The translations under genes were made by a program, and so were the position numbers. Below are positions 35,474 through 44,633 of a DNA stretch of 64,000 bases, in pieces (position 1 is the first letter of the stretch; every line of letters starts with the position of its first letter). The stretch is from Planctomycetota bacterium (lineage in GTDB: Bacteria; Planctomycetota; Planctomycetia; Planctomycetales; Planctomycetaceae): contig QQVO01000004.1 of assembly GCA_003388505.1 (NCBI GenBank), positions 1 to 64,000 of the forward strand, written 5' to 3'. Below the pieces are notes generated by a model. It ran no database searches and was not told the origin of the DNA. It worked only from the letters and a program-made list of their open reading frames with translations.

Positions 35474-36970
35474 TCATGGCAAGCTGACCGGGCTGAGCCC
35501 CAGACAGGCCCGGTAAGTGTTCAGCACCCGTTGCCGCCCCAGTTCTTCGATCAACTCGATCCACTCGTCGCCGACCGCCTGCAGCGCATCTTCCGGGGAG
35601 GCGTCTTCCGTCAGCGCGCGCGTTACCTGTTCGCCTAGTGGTTCCCGAAATCGCTGCCGCTGCGGAAGTGGAAGATCGGCCGCCACTCGCGTCGACGTCA
35701 ACTGTTTCGCCGCCACCTCCAGATGCGCCTGCCACGTGCTCGCCGGCAAACCGCTCATGGGCGATCGCCGTGCACCCGCCAGCCGGCTGGTGCGGCAGAT
35801 TCCCGGCAACCAGGCAGGCGGTTCTCCACTGGTCTGCAGATCGTCTTCAATCATTCCCCACAGATTCCAGGACGCTCGCTGCTGCGGTTCCGTCGCTCCG
35901 GCATGCACGCAGACCGCGTATCCCTCGAAACCCGCCAGGGTCACGCGATAAGGTCCACTCTCCGCCGAGAGATCGCTCCATTCCCCAGTCTCTCGATTGA
36001 AGACGCTCAGCGATCCGGGCAGCGGACAGACGCCGATCGTCCCCCCGGCCGTCCCCTCCCCGGCGTCCGTGGAGTCCGGGACATCGCGGGTCGGACTCGC
36101 CGGAAGTCCGATCGCCAACGCGGCGCGGCCCTCCGTCACCTCCCGCAAACATTCGCCCGGGCCGAGCGTCAGAGAGGCCTGATCGAGATACGGCGATGCC
36201 GCCTGCATGTCGGCGAGCGACCGCAGGAATGCCTCCGAAGCAATCAAGGGCTCACCCGTCTGGATATCGAGGTATAGCGACAGACTGTCCGGATGCAGCG
36301 CCAAAGAGGCCGCTCGAGCCAGAAACAGACTCGCCCGAAACTCCTCGCCCCACGGTTCCACCGCGGCCATTTCAGGAGCCCAGTCCGGCAGCGTTTCCAG
36401 CAGAGTCTGGTAGTCGTCCCACGTTTCCGGCGGCGATTTCCCGGCCGCTTCCAGCAGGTCAGACCGGTAGTAACATGCCAGCACGGGACACGACACGGGA
36501 AGCACCCCCGGTTCCCCGCCCGGACGACACATCCCGTTTCTCAGCCCTTCCATCACGTCGTCCCACCGCGCGTCGAGCGCATCGTCATTGAGCGTCATCG
36601 AAGCCACCCAACCCGCGTCGACCAGTTCCGGCAGCGACGACAGTGGCGCCAGGACGATCGTGCACTCGCCCGGCAGACGCGGAGAATCTCCCGCCTCCCC
36701 TGCGAAATCCAGTTCCGTGACCGCGCACGTCCCCCCCGTCGACGTCTCCCATTCTGAAACAGGGATCGCGATCTGTTCCTCGAAGCTCAGTTCTTTCGGA
36801 ATCGTCAAGTGGGTCCGGACGCCGCGAACAGCGGAGATTTCCTCCGGAGGCTGTTCGGGAGTCGCCTGACCGCGGCATCCGCCACACACAGCCGCCGCTG
36901 CCAAGATCGCCAGCAACGTGCCCACCGCATTCAAGTTGCCGCCGACAACCGAAGATTCCTGCCGCGTCAT
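35474..36970 (-). CDS. Extracellular solute-binding lipoprotein (family 1-like)
   Basis: 498 residues from ATG 36970 (TTG 36997 would add nine). The signal LLAILAAAAVCGGC ends in a lipobox with lipid-accepting cysteine. The fold pattern is that of ABC-type solute-binding proteins: an N-terminal strand-helix lobe, LSSLPELVDAGWVASM, VLPVSCPVLACYYRSDLLEAAGKSPPETWDDYQTLLETLP, and a later GRAALAIGLP segment. Those last two regions are the usual signature of carbohydrate-binding proteins. No permease or ATPase gene is adjacent, so it may be a receptor or work with a distant transporter. It is transcribed towards the WD40 gene's 3' end. The next gene upstream is 343 bases away, behind a dispersed repeat. 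Confidence 0.75.
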   Translation of the reverse strand: MTRQESSVVGGNLNAVGTLLAILAAAAVCGGCRGQATPEQPPEEISAVRGVRTHLTIPKELSFEEQIAIPVSEWETSTGGTCAVTELDFAGEAGDSPRLPGECTIVLAPLSSLPELVDAGWVASMTLNDDALDARWDDVMEGLRNGMCRPGGEPGVLPVSCPVLACYYRSDLLEAAGKSPPETWDDYQTLLETLPDWAPEMAAVEPWGEEFRASLFLARAASLALHPDSLSLYLDIQTGEPLIASEAFLRSLADMQAASPYLDQASLTLGPGECLREVTEGRAALAIGLPASPTRDVPDSTDAGEGTAGGTIGVCPLPGSLSVFNRETGEWSDLSAESGPYRVTLAGFEGYAVCVHAGATEPQQRASWNLWGMIEDDLQTSGEPPAWLPGICRTSRLAGARRSPMSGLPASTWQAHLEVAAKQLTSTRVAADLPLPQRQRFREPLGEQVTRALTEDASPEDALQAVGDEWIELIEELGRQRVLNTYRACLGLSPVSLP

Positions 36971-37053
36971 GGTCCGCGCCGTCCCTGCCAGATTCAAGTG
37001 CTGTCGTTTCTATACAAATCCTGTTCAGCCGGTCTCCAATCAGTTCATTGATT

Positions 37054-37293
37054 GAGTGACTCTTCGAGAGATTCGAATGGAACGCGGATGACCACGGATT
37101 GGACTGATTTTCGCTGATTGCTTTCTGTGGAGTGCAGAATATTCACGCTTGAATCGGTGCGGTCTCGTCGCTGCCGCCCCTTGAAGAAATTCACCGCAGA
37201 ATCCGTGCTGATCCGCCAAATCCGCGAAAATCTGTGTCCTGTTCGAGAATCCCCTGGGGCCGGGCCCCAGCCGACTTGTGTGTAACTGACAGG
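37054..37293. repeat. Large dispersed repeat, copy 1 (about 240 bases)
   Basis: Matches 44237-44489 along its length: a conserved left part (GAGTGRCTC, TTCGAGAGAT, GCGGATGAC, CGGATTGGAC, GATTTTCGCTGATTGC), a variable centre, and a strongly conserved right part (AATCCGTGCTG, CCGCCAAATCCGCGAAAATC, TGTGTCCTGTTCGAGAATCC). It fills most of the 343-base gap between the lipoprotein and the 1066-residue gene, which otherwise holds no gene. Confidence 0.85.
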
Positions 37294-37313
37294 GGTCAAG
37301 AGTCGTCTTCCCC

Positions 37314-40300
37314 TCAGTTTGAAATCGTTTCCGCAGACGGGGGAGGCGGAGGAAACTGAAATTCCAGCGACTGATTGGGGCTTTGAAGTTCCACCGGGTC
37401 TCCAGTCAGCGTTCCCAGGTAGAATGCAATCAGCGGGCGAAAACTCGACTCTGGATCGAACTCCAGGATTTCTCGCAACAGTTCCACGCAACGGGCCGTC
37501 TCGGCCATTTCCAGATGGCACAACGCGCGATGCAACTGCGCCAATGAAAACTGCGGGGGATACGCCGTCAGAAGATCCCCGGCGATCGCGGCCCGCAGAA
37601 TCGGCCTGATCTCGAGCAATTCCGTCGGAGTGTGCGACAACGGGACCGATCCCATGGCGGGAACCTGGCCAGGCGCGGGACTCATCCCCAGCACCGACTT
37701 GAGCCGCGCTTCCGTCAATGTTTGCTGCTCTTCCTGCCACAGGTCGATCGCACCGCGAAAATCCCCCGTCGCGGCGCAGGCCCGCGCGGTCTCGCGGCGC
37801 CACTGATTCGCGATCGCCGCCGGCTGGCCCTCCATCATCGGCGACATCGCCAGGTATTCGTCGCGGGATTCGTCGGTGCGGCCGTTCGTGAGCAGCAGGT
37901 TCGCGTACAGCATTCGGGCGAATCCGTCCTCGGCGCGCAGCACAGGATCCTCTTCCAGAATCTGCAGCGCGTAGCGGGGGAGTCCGCTGCGAAGCGCCGA
38001 CTGTGCAACCTGCGTTCGGCTGTTGCCGTCCGCCAGAAGTCCGTCGATTTCCGCAAGTCGCTGTTCGATCTGCGGAATCAACTCATCCATCACCGCGCGA
38101 TTTCGCTCCGTCTGAGCCTCGGCGTACTCCGTGTTCGGCGGAAAGACCGTCAGCCCCCCCGTCAGCCGCTCCACTTCCTCAAGATGGAACAGGGCCAGGT
38201 CCAACTGCTGCGCCCCCAGGTGCGCTTCATACAGCGCGTTATGGGTGATCGCGTTGTCGGGATCGCAGGTCAGCGCGAAATACCAGGCCGACAACCCCTG
38301 CTGTGCCAGCAGTTGCTGCGGCGCCTCGCCGCCGAAGGTTCCGCTGATCACCTGCTGCACCGCGCTCTGCGCCCGGTACGCGTCCGCCAGCGCGGTGTAG
38401 GCCTCTTCGGAGTTCGCATTCGAATCCAGCGCCCGGCGAGCGTGCCGTTCCGTCAAAACCGCCAGTGCGAGAGTCAGGTCAAGCGGCAGCGACTGCTGAA
38501 AGCGGGCGATCAACTCGTTCGTCAACTGGCTGTAGTGACGCGCCAACTGCGCGTCGTTCGAGACCCTTCGCTTCTGCAGCACGAATAGATCGTCGTACCA
38601 GGTCCGCTCCCGAGGCCACACCGCCAGACCGCTGATGTCCCCCCCCTCTGTTTCCCCCGCGTCAACGGGGAAGGCGGTCCGGACGAAATCGACCGGTTCG
38701 TGCTCCGACAAAAATTCCTCAATCTGGTCGTCCCCAGGCTGCCGCCAATAGAACGAGGCCGCGGCCGCATCCACCCGAAACAACTGCCACCGCCCCTCGG
38801 GGTCCAGCAACAGATCGAGGAACGTCTCGTAATCGGGACGGCTGCCCGCCAGACCCGGAATGACGCGCGAAACCTCGTACTCGCGAAACGCCTCCTGCCA
38901 CAGGTCGGGCCGGCCCGACGACGGACTCGTGGATTTGGGCTGTCGCAACGCGGGACGCAATTCCCGATGCAACTCCGAAATCGAATCACTCTCCGACTCG
39001 TACTTCGGCTCGGCTGCCGCATACAGAGACACCCGGCTGTCGACGAACGGCTTCTCTCCGTTCCACACCAGAATGTCCCCCTGCTCCACCCGGAAGTTGA
39101 AAGGCCGATCGTCCAGCGAGTCCGATTCCACACGCTCGAGACTCTCGATCTCCGTCTCAACCTGATGGCTGAAACCGACTCCGATCCGGCGGCCCTCCGG
39201 ACCCATCAGGCGCCCGCTGATCGCCAGGTAACCGATCGCGAAAAACGCCACCACGGTCACCGCTCGGCCGCCCCGCGAAAACAGCAACTCCGCCGTCTCC
39301 ACCGAATAGCCCTGCCGGAAGTTCGCCCGAAACCAGTCCTGCCCGTTCAGTCCCGCCAGCACCGCGTTCACAACCGCGGCCGCCGCCAGTTGTCGACCGG
39401 CCGCCACCGCCAGGCCGTTCGCCGCCAGCCACAACAGAGCATGGCTCCACCGCAACCGGTCGCGGTTGAGGACCATCGCGGCCAGAGAGACCGCCGCCGA
39501 AAGCAGCCCCGCAATCGTAAATACGTCGACGTTCGACCAGTAGTCCTGGTCGGTCAGCGGAAACCACAACCGCCGCGCCTCCGAATCGACCCCGGCGTAG
39601 GCCAGCATCTCCGGATATTCTACCGTGTGCAGCACGAACGGCGCCTCCAGCACATGCCAGTGGAAGGGATGCACCAGCATCGCCAGCAACGAAACCACCG
39701 TTACCAGCCACAAACGCCCCACCGGACTCGCCGGCAGGTCGTCGCTCCCGTCCAGCGTCCGTCCCACCACGTACGCCGCCAGCATCGCCAAGCCGACAAA
39801 CGCATGGCTGTCCGTATTGCTCCAGAAGAAGAACACGACGGGCAACGCCCACAGCAACTTCGTCTCCGGCCTGTTCTCACTCGCCGCCAGCAGGAACATC
39901 GTCACGGCGAGGCCGACGACCGTTATGACGTCCGGCCCCGCGCGCAGAATCGGATAAACCGCGACCAGCGCGATCACCGCGCACACCGATCCCCACCAGG
40001 TTGAGACCCCCCTTCGCCCGCTGCGGACGATCAGCCAGAACGAAATTCCCGCCAGCACCGCCGTCGCCACCGACAACGCGATGTCTCCCCCGGCGCCGTA
40101 CAGGCCCGCCTGCACCAGGTCGTTCAGCCACGACAGATTGATCCACGCCGTCTCATTCGCGGTATAGGAGAAGACGTCGTGCGCGGGAGGCAGAATTCCA
40201 TGACTGGCGAGATACTGCCCCGTCCGGATTCGCACCAGCGTCAGCGTCTGGGTGATCTCCGTGCATCCGATCAGCACCGCCAGCAGCACCGCTGCCCAGC

Positions 40301-40514
40301 GCAGCATGAAGTCGCCCCGCAGCGCCTCGTCTTCAACGAGTTCCGGCGTCAGCGGCTCATATTCCGGCAACCCCTCCTCCGATTCCGCACTTGTCGCGGC
40401 GTCCGATGGCGGCTCGGTTGCGGTGTCTGTCTTCGATTCAGCGGGAGGCGTCGGCTCGACCTGTTCGGACTCTGGATGTTCGGAATCTTCAGTCGGTTTC
40501 GATGTGTCCACCAC
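37314..40514 (-). CDS. Large membrane protein with C-terminal TPR region
   Basis: 1066 residues, GTG start at 40514. An acidic, proline-rich disordered N-terminus (about 1-65) precedes roughly ten membrane helices (about 72-450), arranged like GT-C-type glycosyltransferases (FMLRWAAVLLAVLIGC, FLLAASE..., LLWALPVVFFFWSNTDSHAFVG). A soluble region follows (about 490-1050) with helical pairs of TPR type (ALADAYRAQSAVQQ, WYFALTCDPDNAITHNALYEAHLGAQQLDLALFHLEEV). The tail is proline-rich (QFPPPPPSAE). Unnamed planctomycete proteins with this layout are known to me only as conserved hypotheticals. A role in cell-envelope glycan or lipid-linked sugar transfer is a guess from the membrane-domain shape. 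It stands alone, with dispersed repeats on its 3' side. Confidence 0.75.
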   Translation of the reverse strand: MVDTSKPTEDSEHPESEQVEPTPPAESKTDTATEPPSDAATSAESEEGLPEYEPLTPELVEDEALRGDFMLRWAAVLLAVLIGCTEITQTLTLVRIRTGQYLASHGILPPAHDVFSYTANETAWINLSWLNDLVQAGLYGAGGDIALSVATAVLAGISFWLIVRSGRRGVSTWWGSVCAVIALVAVYPILRAGPDVITVVGLAVTMFLLAASENRPETKLLWALPVVFFFWSNTDSHAFVGLAMLAAYVVGRTLDGSDDLPASPVGRLWLVTVVSLLAMLVHPFHWHVLEAPFVLHTVEYPEMLAYAGVDSEARRLWFPLTDQDYWSNVDVFTIAGLLSAAVSLAAMVLNRDRLRWSHALLWLAANGLAVAAGRQLAAAAVVNAVLAGLNGQDWFRANFRQGYSVETAELLFSRGGRAVTVVAFFAIGYLAISGRLMGPEGRRIGVGFSHQVETEIESLERVESDSLDDRPFNFRVEQGDILVWNGEKPFVDSRVSLYAAAEPKYESESDSISELHRELRPALRQPKSTSPSSGRPDLWQEAFREYEVSRVIPGLAGSRPDYETFLDLLLDPEGRWQLFRVDAAAASFYWRQPGDDQIEEFLSEHEPVDFVRTAFPVDAGETEGGDISGLAVWPRERTWYDDLFVLQKRRVSNDAQLARHYSQLTNELIARFQQSLPLDLTLALAVLTERHARRALDSNANSEEAYTALADAYRAQSAVQQVISGTFGGEAPQQLLAQQGLSAWYFALTCDPDNAITHNALYEAHLGAQQLDLALFHLEEVERLTGGLTVFPPNTEYAEAQTERNRAVMDELIPQIEQRLAEIDGLLADGNSRTQVAQSALRSGLPRYALQILEEDPVLRAEDGFARMLYANLLLTNGRTDESRDEYLAMSPMMEGQPAAIANQWRRETARACAATGDFRGAIDLWQEEQQTLTEARLKSVLGMSPAPGQVPAMGSVPLSHTPTELLEIRPILRAAIAGDLLTAYPPQFSLAQLHRALCHLEMAETARCVELLREILEFDPESSFRPLIAFYLGTLTGDPVELQSPNQSLEFQFPPPPPSAETISN

Positions 40515-40781
40515 GGATGCTGCTACTCTCAGGAGAAACGAAAAAGAGAACGACGATTAGCGGCCGGAACCCCGGATCAGCGAAGCGATGCACGCTGGCG
40601 AAAAGAGATTGAACAGGAAAAAACGGTGCGACGCCCCGCCCTGGAGTCCGGTACTGGAAGAATACGCTCAGAATGCCCGTTCTGTGGGATCGTCTTCCGC
40701 GAAGAGTCCCACGGCGCAAACTCTCCCCACAGGGCATGCTACGGGCGTTACGGATGCACGGTCAAGCGCCCCTCGACCGCT

Positions 40782-41762
40782 TTACTTGCTCCCGGAGGCC
40801 CCGCTCACGGCGCCCGCAGTCGCATCCATCAGCCCCCGCAGGTATCCGTACGCAAACAGCCGGCCCTGCATCGTGTAGCCCGGTTCCCCGTCCTCTTCCC
40901 CCACCAGTTGCGGCACGTGATCCGGACGGATCGGCCCATCGAACCCCACCTCGCGGTAAGCCCGCATCGCGGCCGCCATGTCGGTCGGGCCGTTGTCGTG
41001 GAACGTCTCAGCGAAGCAGGTCGGCCCCCCCCGCACGTCCCGGCAATGCACATACTTGATGTGCGCCCCCAACCGCCGGATCGTCGCTGGAATGTCGACG
41101 CCCATCTCCGCAAACGTCCCCTGGCAAAAGCAGATCGCATTCTGTTCGCTGGGGACGAGCTGCACCAGTCGCTCAAACCCCTCCACCGAGTTCATGATCC
41201 GTGCCTTCCCCAGCAACTCCGGCAGCGGCGGATCGTCCGGATGCATCGCCAGCGTCACGCCGGCCTGCTCCGCCACCGGGACCAGTTCGTTCAGCAGTCG
41301 TTCCAGGTTCGTCCACAACATCTCCGGCGTGATCTTCTCATCCTCCCGCACCACCCCCCGCTCCGCATCCAGTGAGACCGCCCGCTCCACTTCCTTCAGA
41401 TCAAACGCCGTCACCAGCGCTCCGCCTCGCTCCGGCGCATCCAGCCGCGTCCGCACCCAGTCGGTCCCTGCCATGAAGTTGTAACACAGGATCGGGACGC
41501 CCGTGTCCCCCATCCGTTTCACGACATCCTTCAGCGCCGTCAACTCAATCCCATCGTCGGTCCCCAGCTTGATCCGCTCCAGCGGCAGATCACCCTCCAG
41601 CACCGAAAGCTTCATCCCGAACGACTCGACTCGCGACTGCAACGCCACCAGATCAGCCGTCCGCGGCCCCGGATTCCGCGACACGACGTCGGTCACACCA
41701 CATTGAGCCGCAAGCTGCAGATTCTCATCCGAGAGGGGCGTCAGAACAGTCGCGAGGCGCAT
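40782..41762 (-). CDS. uxuA: Mannonate dehydratase
   Basis: 326 residues from ATG 41762 (TTG 41777 is less likely). The enzyme converts D-mannonate to 2-keto-3-deoxygluconate in hexuronate breakdown. Motifs: VPILCYNFMAGTDWVRT, LAMHPDDPPLPELLG, ICFCQGTFAEMG, and the metal-binding KYVHCRDVRGG and FHDNGPTDM segment that holds the Mn2+ ligands. The chain is shorter than the E. coli enzyme (about 394) but matches the compact group. No other hexuronate genes are adjacent, and the window carries no kdgK or kdgA. The next gene downstream is a large membrane protein on the same strand, 267 bases away. Confidence 0.92.
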   Translation of the reverse strand: MRLATVLTPLSDENLQLAAQCGVTDVVSRNPGPRTADLVALQSRVESFGMKLSVLEGDLPLERIKLGTDDGIELTALKDVVKRMGDTGVPILCYNFMAGTDWVRTRLDAPERGGALVTAFDLKEVERAVSLDAERGVVREDEKITPEMLWTNLERLLNELVPVAEQAGVTLAMHPDDPPLPELLGKARIMNSVEGFERLVQLVPSEQNAICFCQGTFAEMGVDIPATIRRLGAHIKYVHCRDVRGGPTCFAETFHDNGPTDMAAAMRAYREVGFDGPIRPDHVPQLVGEEDGEPGYTMQGRLFAYGYLRGLMDATAGAVSGASGSK

Positions 41763-41983
41763 GATTCGTCGATCCAAAATGCGGGGACAGCGCGAGCATC
41801 ATCGCGACGAACATGTCCGACGTCAAAGTAATGGTGCGGCACATCATCGCCAATACAATGGTACAGACGAAGCCACCGCGTCGCGTAGAATGGGGACGAA
41901 ACACCCGGGTGACGGCACACACAGCGGCTCACCGAATTGCCAATTGCTCGGGTGGACGGCATACGAAGACAGGTTCGGTTCCG

Positions 41984-42310
41984 GTGTCAGTCCTCGACAA
42001 CGAATTTCGAACAGGCAACCGACGCCTCCGCTGGATTATCGTCGCGCATCTGTCCGCGGTCGTGCTGACGATATGTTTTGCGCGTGCAGATCGTGGTTTG
42101 TTAATCAACGACGCAGTTTCAGACTGGCTTGTCACATATGGCCAGATTCTCTTTGCGCCCGCTCTGATCGCCTTTTTTCTCTGCCCGTTCTACTTCCTAG
42201 TGGCCCTCATCGTCAGTTCGGTTCGCAGGGGACCAGCCGTTCGTGCCTTCATCGCGGAGGCGCTCATCACTTTGGCGCACGTTTATGCGTTTCTCCCAAT
42301 GGTACAGTGA
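41984..42310 (+). CDS. Possible small membrane protein
   Basis: An open frame from GTG 41984 gives 108 residues; the frame is open back to 41813. Three hydrophobic helices are visible: LRWIIVAHLSAVVLTICFA, ILFAPALIAFFLCPFYFLVAL and AFIAEALITLAHVYAFLP. Charges follow a membrane-protein pattern. The upstream part (41813-41983) is Arg/His-rich and not protein-like, which is why the later start is preferred. No family was recognised and no ribosome binding site is strong, so the gene is only probable. Confidence 0.4.
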   Translation: MSVLDNEFRTGNRRLRWIIVAHLSAVVLTICFARADRGLLINDAVSDWLVTYGQILFAPALIAFFLCPFYFLVALIVSSVRRGPAVRAFIAEALITLAHVYAFLPMVQ

Positions 42311-42422
42311 TTCAAGCTCCGGAGTTGTCGACTGCGTCACTGTTTCGGGGTCGGCCGTCATCGCCCGTGGTCGTGCTGCGCTTCCGCCGCGTTTACCAGA
42401 ATGCCACCATAAGCTCCACTGG

Positions 42423-42446
42423 CCGCGCCCGTCAGAAAGCGGTCCC
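42423..42446. repeat. Dispersed 24-base repeat, copy 2
   Basis: CCGCGCCCGTCAGAAAGCGG continuing GTCC C; one mismatch to 22122-22145. It lies upstream of the DUF1080 gene at 42556, as copy 1 lies upstream of a secreted-protein gene. Confidence 0.6.
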
Positions 42447-42555
42447 CACCACCGGTGCATTACCACTCCCTTCACGATATTCTGTAACTCGAAACGAGCA
42501 CAATCACTCGCGGTCGATACTCAACTGCAACGCCGCTCGCACCCAGGAGCCTCTC

Positions 42556-43752
42556 ATGCCTCGCACCGCCGCCCTGCTGCTGTTCGCCCTCGTTACATCG
42601 GCCCCCGCTGCCGATCCCGGTTTCGTCGACCTCTTCAACGGCGAGAATCTTAACGGCTGGACGCAGCGTAACGGAACGGCCACGTATCGCGTCGAAGACG
42701 ACGCCATCGTCGGCACAACTTCTGAAGGCAGCCCCAATTCATTTCTCTGCACCGACGAACTCTATGGCGACTTTGAACTGACATTCGACGTCAAGGTCGA
42801 CTCCGCCCTCAATTCCGGCGTCCAGATCAGATCGCAGAGCGTCGGCGACGTCCCCGAAGGACGCGTCAACGGACCGCAGGTCGAGATCGCCACCAACGGC
42901 ACGGCCAGTTACATCTATGGTGAAGCGGCGGGAGGCTGGATGACCCCCGACGAAGATCGCGTCCCGCACGACTATTTCCAGGACGGAGAGTGGAACAATT
43001 ACCGCGTCGTCGCCTTCGGCAACCACATCGAAACCTGGGTCAACGGCCACCCCGTTTCCGATCTCACCCATCAGGAACGCTACGAGTCCCACCCCGAAGG
43101 ATTCATCGGCCTGCAGGTGCACGGCATCCCGGCGGGGGAAGGCCCCTACGAAGTCCGCTGGCGCAATCTCAAACTCCGTGACCTTTCCGAATTCAAACCG
43201 CTCTACAACGGCAAAGATCTCACCGGCTGGCAGACGACCGGCAACTGGCTCCCCCAGGACGACGGCTCGCTCCTCATCCAGCCCCGCGAAGGTGAAGAAG
43301 GCTGGCAGCGCTACAGCGATTATCTCTCGTCCGAAAAGAAATACGGCGACTTCGTCCTCGATCTCGAATACGCTTACCCGCCCGGCGGCAACAGCGGCGT
43401 CTACTTCCGCATCGGTGATCTCGCCAACCCGGTCGACACCGGCATCGAAGCCCAGATCCTCGACTGCTCAGAGACCGAAGGCGAACTCACCAATCACGAC
43501 CACGGCGGCATCATCCGCGCCGCAGCGCCCTCAAAGAACATGTCCCGCCCGCCCCACGAGTGGAACCGCATGGTCGTCACCTGCATCGGCTCGCATCTGC
43601 AGGTCGAACTCAACGGCGAGCAGATCATCGACATGCAGCTCGACGACAGCCCGCTGAGTGACCGCCCCTGGGAGGGCTACATCAGCCTCCAGGACCACGG
43701 CCGGCCCAACGACATCAAGTTCCGCCACATCCGCATCCGCGAACTCGACTGA
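42556..43752 (+). CDS. Secreted DUF1080 protein with two domains
   Basis: 398 residues from ATG 42556, with CAGGAG 6 bases upstream; the frame is open much further back but has no protein-like sequence there. The signal peptide is MPRTAALLLFALVTSAPAA. The first DUF1080 domain starts FVDLFNGENLNGWTQRNGTA and includes NSGVQIRSQS; the second starts FKPLYNGKDLTGWQTTGNW and includes NSGVYFRIGD. Both end with the usual EVRWRNLKLRDL or IKFRHIRIREL strand. The family is associated with 3-keto-glycoside hydrolysis or binding outside the cytoplasm. Unlike the lipoprotein copy at 18240, it has no lipobox, so it is likely soluble in the periplasm. It is not clearly part of an operon. Confidence 0.85.
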   Translation: MPRTAALLLFALVTSAPAADPGFVDLFNGENLNGWTQRNGTATYRVEDDAIVGTTSEGSPNSFLCTDELYGDFELTFDVKVDSALNSGVQIRSQSVGDVPEGRVNGPQVEIATNGTASYIYGEAAGGWMTPDEDRVPHDYFQDGEWNNYRVVAFGNHIETWVNGHPVSDLTHQERYESHPEGFIGLQVHGIPAGEGPYEVRWRNLKLRDLSEFKPLYNGKDLTGWQTTGNWLPQDDGSLLIQPREGEEGWQRYSDYLSSEKKYGDFVLDLEYAYPPGGNSGVYFRIGDLANPVDTGIEAQILDCSETEGELTNHDHGGIIRAAAPSKNMSRPPHEWNRMVVTCIGSHLQVELNGEQIIDMQLDDSPLSDRPWEGYISLQDHGRPNDIKFRHIRIRELD

Positions 43753-43768
43753 CAGCGCGCACTGGACC

Positions 43769-44158
43769 TCACCGAATCCGCTGCTCGCTGGCGGTGTTGC
43801 GGATCGCGGCGACCGCCTGCTCCAGGGACGGATACCAGGCCCATTGCCTGGACAATTTCAATCTGCCGAGCAACTGCTGGAATGCCTCGCCTCCGCCGCA
43901 GAAAGCGGCTGCTCCCCCGTGATCGCGGGCCTCGCGCAACAGCCGGACGAGGGAGCGGACATGTTCCGGACCGGCCTGCGAAGACTCCGGAATGCGAATG
44001 ATCAGGTTTTTTCCCTTGTTCCTCGCGATCTGGGCGCGAATCAGATTCGCCTCCAGTGAGAACTCCCGCGAGATCGTCTTGCGGACCGCCTCGGTCAATG
44101 ACGCGCAGATTGTGTCATCGAACTGGCGCACCTCGAACAGAGTCAAATGCTTGGCCAT
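43769..44158 (-). CDS. STAS-domain protein (anti-sigma-factor-antagonist-like)
   Basis: 129 residues, ATG 44158. The order of elements fits the STAS fold: a first strand with VRQFDDTICASLTE, a helix, IRIPESSQAGPEHVRSLVRLLREARDHGGAAAFCGGG (strand-helix-strand), and QLLGRLKLSRQWAWYPSLEQAVAAI (last helix pair). In STAS antagonists a serine or threonine sits at the end of the middle strand; here the candidate is S60/S61 in PESSQAG. Phospho-switch function is inferred only. It is convergent with the DUF1080 gene (16-base gap). No sigma factor or kinase is adjacent. Confidence 0.6.
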   Translation of the reverse strand: MAKHLTLFEVRQFDDTICASLTEAVRKTISREFSLEANLIRAQIARNKGKNLIIRIPESSQAGPEHVRSLVRLLREARDHGGAAAFCGGGEAFQQLLGRLKLSRQWAWYPSLEQAVAAIRNTASEQRIR

Positions 44159-44236
44159 CACACCGCGCAGTCTACACCGAACACCGGGAACAGGTCACCA
44201 ACGCTGTCGTTTCCACGCATCTCTGAATCGCCGTTC

Positions 44237-44489
44237 GAGTGGCTCCTCGAGAGATTTGAATGGAGCGCGGATGACGACGGATTGGACCGATTTTCGCTGA
44301 TTGCCGTATTCCGTGTCGACGCCAGGCGCGCCTGGGTCGATGCATTCTCGGCGCTGCCGCCTCTTCAGGAACACCCCTCAAAATCCGTGCTGGTCCGCCA
44401 AATCCGCGAAAATCTGTGTCCTGTTCGAGAATCCCCTGGGCCCGGTTTCCTCGCGGCGGGCTCCCGCCGGGTTGTGTGGAACTGACAGG
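44237..44489. repeat. Large dispersed repeat, copy 2 (about 250 bases)
   Basis: Same layout as 37054-37293; the two differ mainly in the middle and in the GC-rich block before the end. Both end at TGTGGAACTGACAGG or TGTGTAACTGACAGG. It occupies most of the gap between the STAS-like gene and the toxin-antitoxin-like operon. Confidence 0.85.
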
Positions 44490-44584
44490 TCACCAACGTC
44501 CCCGGCCTCCCCCCGCAGCGCGACCGCGGCGTCGAGGCCGACGAATCCGCCGCAGACGATCAGGATTTGCGTCTCGGTGTACAA
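44488..44584 (-). pseudogene. Possible fragment of a ClpX-like ATPase gene
   Basis: On the minus strand a reading frame gives LYTETQILIVCGGFVGLDAAVALRGEAG (shown here only in part: ETQILIVCGG and FVGLDAAV). It resembles the conserved ClpX segment 'DTS-ILFICGGAFAGLDKVI--R'. No start, Walker motif or remaining ClpX sequence is present, and the match ends at the border of the dispersed repeat. It may be a decayed fragment. The match is short, so chance similarity cannot be excluded. Confidence 0.3.
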
Positions 44585-44633
44585 CTCTCGAATATCAGTT
44601 CTCAGGCCGTCGGTACAATCTTCGGCCGGATCG

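Noticed and set aside
40664-40790. Reading frame with CPFCG and CYGRYGC, like a zinc ribbon
   Set aside because: No start codon or ribosome binding site precedes it in frame, it runs into the 3' end of uxuA, and the cysteine spacing (CxxC, 17 residues, Cx5C) matches no zinc ribbon that I know.
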